DNA of 51,496 nucleotides from a virus. A program made the translations under genes and the position numbers. Under the pieces are notes generated by a model. The model did not search any database and was not told the DNA's origin. It saw only the letters and a program-made list of their open reading frames with translations. The stretch covers positions 1 through 51,496 of the IMG/VR virus record IMGVR_UViG_3300021178_000015; one strand, written 5' to 3'. Positions 44,598 to 49,667 of the stretch are shown here, one piece after another. How positions within the stretch are numbered: position 1 is the stretch's first letter; every line of letters starts with the position of its first letter.

Positions 44598-44850
44598 GTC
44601 CCATGGTGGAATAACTTACATCCTTATGGGGATGCCCCTGGGAAACCGTTATGGTGCTGTGCATTGGTAGTCAGGGGACTATCTTGGGACAGTCCTAAGA
44701 CAGTGCAATTGCCAGTCATCTTAACTCCCGTAGGGAGGGGGCAACCCCTTTGGGGGCGTGCCCCCGACCGCTTGACCGCTGGGGCACGCAAGGATAGGGT
44801 TTGCAAAGAGACGAAGCACCATAGGCACAAAGAGTAACTAGGGCACAGAA
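44598..44850. other. Hairpin-rich divergence region, origin candidate
   Basis: No gene fits. Three small hairpins follow one another: CTCCC-GTA-GGGAG (44725-44737), CCCC-TTT-GGGG (44745-44755) and GGGGGC-GT-GCCCCC (44752-44765; the last two exclude each other). GGGACAGTCCTAAGACAGT gives a short repeated ACAGT. Early leftward and rightward genes diverge here. Replication origin or master control region is an inference. Confidence 0.4.
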
Positions 44851-45294
44851 ATGAACCTACCGGCTACCCGGCTTTCACAGTATGCGATGCAATCGGCTTG
44901 TGAAGAGATTGCACGGATACGGCCATTCGTACGGAAGGAAAGCACAGCTTTGACGACGGCTTGCAGACAGGCGGGCATGCCTATGGAGCTGGCGGAAGTT
45001 TGCGGCGGACTGTTGGCCTCCGTTGTGGACGATTTAGTTGCCGCAAGCGGCTTGCCCAAATCGAGCTTTGAGCGTACCAAGCGAATGGTTCGCGTTTTGA
45101 AGACCGCCCAGGAGCCGGCCAGTCACGCGCTACGGTTGGCCATGGCAGCGTCGCCAATCAACGGGGAAGCGGCTGTGATGCACTGGGACGCTATTTGCGA
45201 AGATCGCGAAAGAGGCAAGTTGGCGTGGCTGCTCGGCATGAGCACTGAGGCAGCTTGGAAGTACGGCAAGCGCATGGAAAAGATGACGGCATGA
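44851..45294 (+). CDS. Helical protein, unknown, first gene of the rightward block
   Basis: 147 aa, almost all helix (LSQYAMQSACEEIARIRPFV, MELAEVCGGLLASVVDDLVA, MVRVLKTAQEPASHALRLAM). No ribosome site stronger than AGGGCACAGA. Coupled by ATGA to the methyltransferase gene. Might be a DNA- or RNA-polymerase-binding early protein; no domain supports this. Confidence 0.65.
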   Translation: MNLPATRLSQYAMQSACEEIARIRPFVRKESTALTTACRQAGMPMELAEVCGGLLASVVDDLVAASGLPKSSFERTKRMVRVLKTAQEPASHALRLAMAASPINGEAAVMHWDAICEDRERGKLAWLLGMSTEAAWKYGKRMEKMTA

Positions 45295-45755
45295 AAATTT
45301 TGGACGTGTCCGCCGGCAACCGCGCTATCTGGTTTGACAAGTCGCACCGTGACGCGCTTTACATTGACGTACGGCCGGAAGTCAAACCAAATATCGTTGC
45401 GGACGCACGAGCGTTGCCGGCGGAGATCGCGGGGCCGTTCGATTTGATTGTGTTCGATCCGCCGCATGAAAATTTTGGCGCAAGCGGCAACATGGTGCGT
45501 AACTACGGTCATTGGACCCATGCGCAAATCAGGGGCATTGTTGAGGGGACGGGCAAGGAAGCGCACCGCGTTGCGACCGTACACGGTTTGAGGGCCCTCA
45601 AGTGGAGTGAGCATTCAATTCGGCTGAAGACGGTTTTGGAACTGCTCGCGCCTTGGTGGGAACCGCTATTTGGTCACGGCGTATCGCACCAACAAAAAGG
45701 CACGTCCTGGGTCATGCTGCGGCGCCGTGCGTATCCATGGGAGCTGGTTGCGTGA
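45291..45755 (+). CDS. SAM-dependent methyltransferase-like protein (DPPH), YPWE C-terminus
   Basis: 154 aa. The text KILDVSAGNRAIWFD, LYIDVRP, NIVADARALP and FDLIVFDPPHENFG gives the class I methyltransferase order with a DPPH catalytic motif, as in N6-adenine or N4-cytosine DNA methyltransferases. Motif I (DVSAGNRA) is a degenerate FxGxG. It is small and lacks an obvious target-recognition domain. The protein ends AYPWELVA. The TGGGAG codons for WE also supply the ribosome site for the next gene. Confidence 0.7.
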   Translation: MKILDVSAGNRAIWFDKSHRDALYIDVRPEVKPNIVADARALPAEIAGPFDLIVFDPPHENFGASGNMVRNYGHWTHAQIRGIVEGTGKEAHRVATVHGLRALKWSEHSIRLKTVLELLAPWWEPLFGHGVSHQQKGTSWVMLRRRAYPWELVA

Positions 45756-45961
45756 GTTACCGCCCGTACAAATGCGAAGCATGTAACCACGTCGTACAGC
45801 ATCCATCCATGCTGCGCTCGATACCGCGCTGTCCGAAATGCTACGGTCCGATGGAAAACATGCAAATCGCAGCGGCGTTCGGCGGGCACGGCAAACAGGA
45901 CTATGACCAATATCTGCTAAGTCAACGGCGGGGGCCGACCAATGAGGGCAACACGGATTAA
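45752..45961 (+). CDS. Zinc-ribbon protein
   Basis: 69 aa from a GTG overlapping the previous TGA, with GGGAG at the right distance. A zinc ribbon is clear: CEAC (8-11) and CPKC (27-30), then a Gly/Gln-rich tail. An in-frame ATG 15 bases upstream lacks a ribosome site. Likely nucleic-acid or protein binding. Confidence 0.7.
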   Translation: MSYRPYKCEACNHVVQHPSMLRSIPRCPKCYGPMENMQIAAAFGGHGKQDYDQYLLSQRRGPTNEGNTD

Positions 45962-46106
45962 AGCTTGGCAACACATTTTCGTGATATCTCGTGAGTACAT
46001 GGCCATTGTTGAGCTGATGCACGCGCACGAATGGGAGAAAGACTATGAACGCACCCACAACCATCCAGTACGACCGTATCGTACAGGCGGAAAAGGCGCT
46101 TATTGA
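45942..46106 (+). CDS. Possible small protein overlapping the next gene
   Basis: 54 aa with GGGGG upstream (RATRIKAWQHIFVISREYMA, ELMHAHEWEKDYERTH). It fills the space before the next ATG but shares 62 bases with that gene in another frame. May be spurious after residue ~34. Confidence 0.4.
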   Translation: MRATRIKAWQHIFVISREYMAIVELMHAHEWEKDYERTHNHPVRPYRTGGKGAY

Positions 46107-46218
46107 CGGCGGCTTCGTACGGGACAATCGAAACGCCATCTGGGTGAACGACGCCGGGCAGCGCGCCAAGGTGATGCGCGACAACGTGACGAAGAAATTT
46201 TACATTTTGCAAAAATAG
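46045..46218 (+). CDS. Small basic protein, unknown
   Basis: 57 aa with GGGAG upstream (TIQYDRIVQAEKALIDGGFV, RDNRNAIWVNDAGQRAKVMR, NVTKKFYILQK). A compact helix-strand pattern. A new promoter begins four bases after its stop. Confidence 0.7.
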   Translation: MNAPTTIQYDRIVQAEKALIDGGFVRDNRNAIWVNDAGQRAKVMRDNVTKKFYILQK

Positions 46219-46221
46219 GGC

Positions 46222-46250
46222 TTGACGGCGGTTCTGTACGGGTCCATATT
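46222..46250 (+). promoter_or_regulatory. Rightward early-type promoter
   Basis: TTGACG, 17-base spacer, CATATT, preceded by AAAATAGGGC as in the leftward promoters, then GCGTACACAC and the hairpin leader. Confidence 0.65.
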
Positions 46251-46264
46251 GCGTACACACAAAC

Positions 46265-46276
46265 CGCTGGAGAGCG
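46265..46276 (+). promoter_or_regulatory. Ribosome-site hairpin CGCT-GGAG-AGCG
   Basis: Identical to the minus-strand copies, now on the plus strand, four bases before the ATG. Confidence 0.75.
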
Positions 46277-46280
46277 ACAA

Positions 46281-46598
46281 ATGACCATCCAAATTAACAC
46301 CGCTGAAGATGCCACCGCAGCCGCACTGTTCAATTCGGCGAATGCCGTTGACGAACTTGGGCTTATCAAGGCGCAGATCGCCGAATTGGAGCAGAAGGAG
46401 GAGGCGCTTACCGAAGCGCTTAAGGCGACCGGCAAGACCAGCTTCGCCGGCACGTTCTTTGACTGCTCGATTTCGCACAGCGAACGCGCCAACTTCGATG
46501 TCAAGCAGCTCCGCGCCGACCTGGGCGAAGATGCTTGCGCGCCGTACGTCAAGGCGCCGACGAAGGTTGTTACGCTGAAGCTGACTGCGAAGAAGTGA
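46281..46598 (+). CDS. Conserved small phage protein with coiled coil
   Basis: 105 aa. A heptad-like helix (ELGLIKAQIAELEQKEEALT) is followed by strands (GKTSFAGTFFDCSISHSERA) and TKVVTLKLTAKK. I recall this helix-then-sheet layout in early-region phage proteins of unknown function. Strong early signals (promoter plus hairpin leader) precede it. Confidence 0.75.
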   Translation: MTIQINTAEDATAAALFNSANAVDELGLIKAQIAELEQKEEALTEALKATGKTSFAGTFFDCSISHSERANFDVKQLRADLGEDACAPYVKAPTKVVTLKLTAKK

Positions 46599-46606
46599 GG
46601 GGCAAC

Positions 46607-46867
46607 ATGGCCAAGAAAGAGCAAGTGAACTGGAACAGCTTCACCAAGGCGGAGCTAATCAAAACCATCCGTACGCTGCATGTGCGACAGACCAAGCTGT
46701 TGAACCGCATTGCAGAGCTGGAGACGAAGCGCGCGCCCGCCATGGAAGACAACCCATACGCTGCCGGGGCCGCCGCGCAGCGGTACCCGTGGGAAACGCA
46801 GCTTGCTAACACCGTCACGTACGAGCCCACCAACGGCAAGCCGAACTGTCGGAAGGAAAATGAATGA
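46607..46867 (+). CDS. Small coiled-coil protein with YPWE motif
   Basis: 86 aa. Residues 1-~45 form a coiled coil (FTKAELIKTIRTLHVRQTKL, LNRIAELETKRA). Then AQRYPWETQL at ~residue 60 in a disordered tail. The motif here is internal, in flexible sequence. Overlaps the next gene by 4 bases. Function unknown. Confidence 0.7.
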   Translation: MAKKEQVNWNSFTKAELIKTIRTLHVRQTKLLNRIAELETKRAPAMEDNPYAAGAAAQRYPWETQLANTVTYEPTNGKPNCRKENE

Positions 46868-47052
46868 GCGACGACAAGCCGACAATCGATCTGACGAAGG
46901 CGGAGCAGCCCAGATACGGCGCTGTCAACGCCACTCGGCAGGACCACATTAACCGGCTCCGTACGCGGTGCCGTAATGCCAGCGGCACTAATCCGGCGCT
47001 AGCCGGCGTGCTTATGGGCATCCTTGACTTGCTCGCGGACGACGGGGTATAA
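46864..47052 (+). CDS. Small protein, unknown
   Basis: 62 aa (SDDKPTIDLTKAEQPRYGAV, QDHINRLRTRCRNASGTNPA, GVLMGILDLLADDGV). Helical with a polar N-terminus. Coupled to the preceding gene by ATGA. Confidence 0.65.
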   Translation: MSDDKPTIDLTKAEQPRYGAVNATRQDHINRLRTRCRNASGTNPALAGVLMGILDLLADDGV

Positions 47053-47090
47053 GCCCCGCCGTACAACCCAACACATTTGGAGCAAACCAC

Positions 47091-47321
47091 ATGCGATTAT
47101 TCTGGCTACTTGTGGCGCTGGCGTGCGCCGTCGTTTACTTCGGCCCGTTCGGCGGATTGGCATCGGCCCAGAATATGAGCGGCATGGGCCGCATCGCGGA
47201 CCCGCCCCCAGCGCCGTATACGCGCGCCGACTTCCAACGTGACTGCATCGCCATGGCGCCCAGGAGCGAACCGGCGCGGCGCGAGTGGATTACGAAGACC
47301 TGCCGCAAGGAAGCGCCCTGA
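47091..47321 (+). CDS. Small secreted protein
   Basis: 76 aa behind GGAG. Signal peptide RLFWLLVALACAVVYF, cleavage near GLASA-QN. The ~50-aa mature part has two Cys (FQRDCIAMAP, ITKTCRKEAP) that could form a disulfide. An exported early protein might act on the envelope, for example in superinfection exclusion; inferred only. TGATG joins it to the next gene. Confidence 0.7.
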   Translation: MRLFWLLVALACAVVYFGPFGGLASAQNMSGMGRIADPPPAPYTRADFQRDCIAMAPRSEPARREWITKTCRKEAP

Positions 47322-47488
47322 TGAATGACCGGCCGTACGCCCAACGCTGGGAGATCGACGGCCAGCGCGTCAAGGTCATGTACGCGGTCGGCACCGCCAT
47401 TACGGAGGACATCGCCGAAGCGCTGCTTTGGCGCAAGTGGTACCCGTCGCTTGGGCTACGGTGGGTTGTTATCGCGGTGTCGGCATGA
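47321..47488 (+). CDS. Small protein, unknown
   Basis: 55 aa (NDRPYAQRWEIDGQRVKVMY, TAITEDIAEALLWRKWYPSL, RWVVIAVSA). Coupled at both ends (TGATG, ATGA). Probably beta-alpha. No family. Confidence 0.65.
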   Translation: MNDRPYAQRWEIDGQRVKVMYAVGTAITEDIAEALLWRKWYPSLGLRWVVIAVSA

Positions 47489-47649
47489 CCAACGAAATCT
47501 GGGTCCAACTTCATACGGCAACGTTGGTTTACGAAGGTACCGGTAACCTTGAATGGGTTGCCGTGCCGGAAGTGCAGGTTGATACGTACAAGGCACTAAT
47601 ACGCGATATTGGGCTGCGGCTCGTTTGCGTCGTACGGAGCAAGAAGTAA
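47485..47649 (+). CDS. Small protein, unknown
   Basis: 54 aa (TNEIWVQLHTATLVYEGTGN, LEWVAVPEVQVDTYKALIRD, GLRLVCVVRSKK). Strand-rich and coupled to genes on both sides by overlaps (ATGA, TAATG). Confidence 0.65.
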   Translation: MTNEIWVQLHTATLVYEGTGNLEWVAVPEVQVDTYKALIRDIGLRLVCVVRSKK

Positions 47650-47786
47650 TGAACGACTTCGGCGGGGGCATGCAGGCATTCGGGTACTTGGAACACTGGG
47701 CTGCGCTGTCAGTGTTTGCGATTGGTGGCGTTGCGGTCACCGTGCTTTGCGCCGTAGTGCTTTGGAGGAACCTGCACAATGGATAG
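47649..47786 (+). CDS. Tiny membrane protein
   Basis: 45 aa, one span (LSVFAIGGVAVTVLCAVVLW). Its start is coupled by TAATG and its end overlaps the next gene by 8 bases. Possibly pairs with the following membrane protein. Confidence 0.65.
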   Translation: MNDFGGGMQAFGYLEHWAALSVFAIGGVAVTVLCAVVLWRNLHNG

Positions 47787-48078
47787 CAAGTACTGGGCCG
47801 GTTTGATGGTTATCGCGGGTGCTTGGCTCATTTGGGTTGTACTCATGAGCGTCACGCTACGTCGCCGTCGCTACCCGGCCGTGCATAAAATGGTGTTCAC
47901 GCTTCTAGACGACGCGTACGCGAATGGCTACTTCGAACCTGGGGAGCACAGCCACGGCATGACCGCAGACGAACTGGCATACGATATGACGCTCTACGCG
48001 CCGGACTGCGAAAATCTGCGACCGGAGTTTCTAACTCCGTACGTACGCGCATGGATGCAACAAAAGGGGCTCGAATAA
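47779..48078 (+). CDS. Membrane-anchored protein, unknown
   Basis: 99 aa with GGAGG in the end of the previous gene. One N-terminal span (GLMVIAGAWLIWVVLMSVTL), then RRRR and an acidic cytoplasmic domain (FTLLDDAYANGYFEPGEHSH, MTLYAPDCENLRPEFLT). The positive-inside rule puts the domain in the cytoplasm. Function unknown. Confidence 0.7.
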   Translation: MDSKYWAGLMVIAGAWLIWVVLMSVTLRRRRYPAVHKMVFTLLDDAYANGYFEPGEHSHGMTADELAYDMTLYAPDCENLRPEFLTPYVRAWMQQKGLE

Positions 48079-48311
48079 TGGACGTGCAGGAATTTTCCAA
48101 GCTCAAGGTTGACGACGTGATACGGAACGAAATGTCCGGCAGCAACGGCGTCATCGTGGAAGTGGAAGGCATGGGCGTACGGGTGCGCTGGCTCGCTTTT
48201 TACGACCCCGCGGTCATACAGCACCCCGGCGCGTCTTCGCCGACGTGGTTTTACAGCGTGCAAGGTACGGCGTGGTTTCATTGGTCTAAGGTGGAGGCAG
48301 AACCGGCGTGA
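48078..48311 (+). CDS. Small beta protein, unknown
   Basis: 77 aa (MDVQEFSKLKVDDVIRNEMS, GVIVEVEGMGVRVRWLAFYD, GASSPTWFYSVQGTAWF). Looks like a small SH3-like barrel (KVDDVI...GVIVEVEG..VRVRW). Coupled on both sides. Confidence 0.65.
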   Translation: MDVQEFSKLKVDDVIRNEMSGSNGVIVEVEGMGVRVRWLAFYDPAVIQHPGASSPTWFYSVQGTAWFHWSKVEAEPA

Positions 48312-48454
48312 CTTGGATACTCGTACAGGAAAAGGACGGTTGGCTTGCTTGGTACAAAATAGACGCGTCGTACCTTGTCCAAGATATCGAGCTTATCAAG
48401 TGCGTACGGCGCGCAATGGGCGAACCTGTCATTGCCGTGATGCGATTGAAATGA
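48308..48454 (+). CDS. Small protein, unknown
   Basis: 48 aa from GTG overlapping the preceding TGA (TWILVQEKDGWLAWYKIDAS, VQDIELIKCVRRAMGEP, VIAVMRLK). Strand-helix-strand pattern. ATGA overlap with the next gene. Confidence 0.6.
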   Translation: MTWILVQEKDGWLAWYKIDASYLVQDIELIKCVRRAMGEPVIAVMRLK

Positions 48455-48651
48455 CGGCGATACTGCGCCGAGCGCGTGAGCTGCAACCGGGTCACAAGCT
48501 GTTCTTCACGCTCGAAACCGTGATACGGACATTTACCGACCGCATGACGCCGGAAGGCTACGTCAACGTGACGCTGCAAAAGCCGTGCGGGAAGACCCGA
48601 ACGGCGGTCTATAAGACCTACAAGCGAATAAAACTGTACATGGACGCTTGA
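48451..48651 (+). CDS. Small basic protein, unknown
   Basis: 66 aa (TAILRRARELQPGHKLFFTL, ETVIRTFTDRMTPEGYVNVT, TAVYKTYKRIKLYMDA). Basic and possibly nucleic-acid binding. The promoter of the next gene begins inside its last codons. Confidence 0.6.
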   Translation: MTAILRRARELQPGHKLFFTLETVIRTFTDRMTPEGYVNVTLQKPCGKTRTAVYKTYKRIKLYMDA

Positions 48652-48676
48652 CAACGTTTAAACGGTGCCGTACAAA
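48648..48676 (+). promoter_or_regulatory. Sigma-70-like promoter with GTTTAAAC in the spacer
   Basis: TTGACA, 17-base spacer, TACAAA. The spacer contains CGTTTAAACG (48655-48664), one of the four 10-base copies. Confidence 0.75.
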
Positions 48677-48691
48677 GGGCCATCTTAACCC

Positions 48692-48703
48692 CGCTGGAGA
48701 GCG
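48692..48703 (+). promoter_or_regulatory. Ribosome-site hairpin CGCT-GGAG-AGCG
   Basis: Fifth identical copy, four bases before the SprT-like ATG. Confidence 0.75.
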
Positions 48704-48707
48704 ACCC

Positions 48708-49319
48708 ATGCCCAACAATTTCCAAACCCGCGAAGAATGGCTTAACTTCGTTATGGACGAAAGCCGCCCCCGCTTCAAAGAGCTGGGCGCCCCCATCCCT
48801 GCCAAGATACGCCTGAGCGTCGGTTTCACGTCGAACGGTTACCGCGGCAAAGCCATCGGCGAGTGCTGGGACAGCAAGGCATCGGGTGACAAAACCTTTG
48901 AAATCTTTGTCAAGCCCGATCAGGACGAAGCCGTACGCGTCGCCGGTATCTTGGTTCACGAGTGCGTCCACGCCGCGGTCGGTATCGATCATGGTCACAA
49001 GCGGCCGTTCAAGCGCGTTGCCGAAGCCCTGGGTCTTGAGGGCAAGATGACCGCGACCACCGAAGGCGCGGCGTTCAAGGAGTGGATTGCGCCGATCTTG
49101 AAGAAGGCAGGCCCGCTGCCGCACAAGCAGCTCCGTGCTTACCGCACCAAGAAGAAGCAGGGAACGCGATTGCTCAAGTGCGAATGCATAGATTGCGGCT
49201 ACGTCGTCCGTACGACTGCGAAGTGGCTGGACACCGCTGGGGCGCCGTTCTGCGGCACCAAGACACACGGCCGGATGATTTGCGACGAAATCGAAGATGG
49301 TGAAGGAGACGACGAATGA
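48708..49319 (+). CDS. SprT-like zinc metalloprotein with C-terminal zinc ribbon
   Basis: 203 aa. HECVHAAVGIDHGH (~residues 84-97) is the SprT-type HExxH..H zinc site. The C-terminal ~45 residues hold a ribbon (CECIDCGYV and CGTKTHG). SprT/Spartan relatives cleave DNA-protein cross-links, and phages often carry such genes in early regions. The substrate here is unknown. It has its own promoter and hairpin leader; the end overlaps the next gene (ATGA). Confidence 0.8.
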   Translation: MPNNFQTREEWLNFVMDESRPRFKELGAPIPAKIRLSVGFTSNGYRGKAIGECWDSKASGDKTFEIFVKPDQDEAVRVAGILVHECVHAAVGIDHGHKRPFKRVAEALGLEGKMTATTEGAAFKEWIAPILKKAGPLPHKQLRAYRTKKKQGTRLLKCECIDCGYVVRTTAKWLDTAGAPFCGTKTHGRMICDEIEDGEGDDE

Positions 49320-49615
49320 AACATCGCTTTGAAGTAGCTAACAACATTTGCGCGTGCTGCGGTGCGGCACGCGAAGAAATTGAAGACAACCTCGTACGGA
49401 AGTTTTGCCGCGTCCCGCACGCGGCGAAACAGCGCCGGCAGGCACACAGACGACGGCTCGCCTTAGGGCGGGCCATGCACCAAGTACGGGCGGCGCGCGT
49501 GGGTTACTGGACCCGTGCAGCGAAACTCCGCAAGCCGTGGCGCATTCAAATCCCGCGCATGCTGCGGAAGCATGCTAAGCTGCTGCACCACACGATGGCC
49601 GTTTTGGGCAGTTGA
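49316..49615 (+). CDS. Basic zinc-motif protein, unknown
   Basis: 99 aa, very Arg/His-rich. CACC (residues 12-15) and FCRVPH give a possible zinc site; the rest is a basic helix (KQRRQAHRRRLALGRAMHQV, RIQIPRMLRKHAKLLHH). Likely binds nucleic acid. Coupled to the SprT-like gene. Confidence 0.65.
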   Translation: MKHRFEVANNICACCGAAREEIEDNLVRKFCRVPHAAKQRRQAHRRRLALGRAMHQVRAARVGYWTRAAKLRKPWRIQIPRMLRKHAKLLHHTMAVLGS

Positions 49616-49645
49616 TAGCTGTGCCCCGAACGTGCTATCGTCGGT

Positions 49646-49664
49646 TCAAATCACGGAGATTTGA
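49646..49664 (+). promoter_or_regulatory. Ribosome-site hairpin TCAAATC-ACGGA-GATTTGA
   Basis: A perfect 7-bp stem just before the ejection-protein ATG. The Shine-Dalgarno GGAGA is half in the loop and half in the stem, so folding should tune translation. Confidence 0.65.
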
Positions 49665-49667
49665 TCC

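Noticed and set aside
49644-49664. tRNA T-loop-like GGTTCAAATC
   Set aside because: No T-stem, acceptor or anticodon arm can be drawn; the bases form the hairpin ribosome site of the ejection gene.
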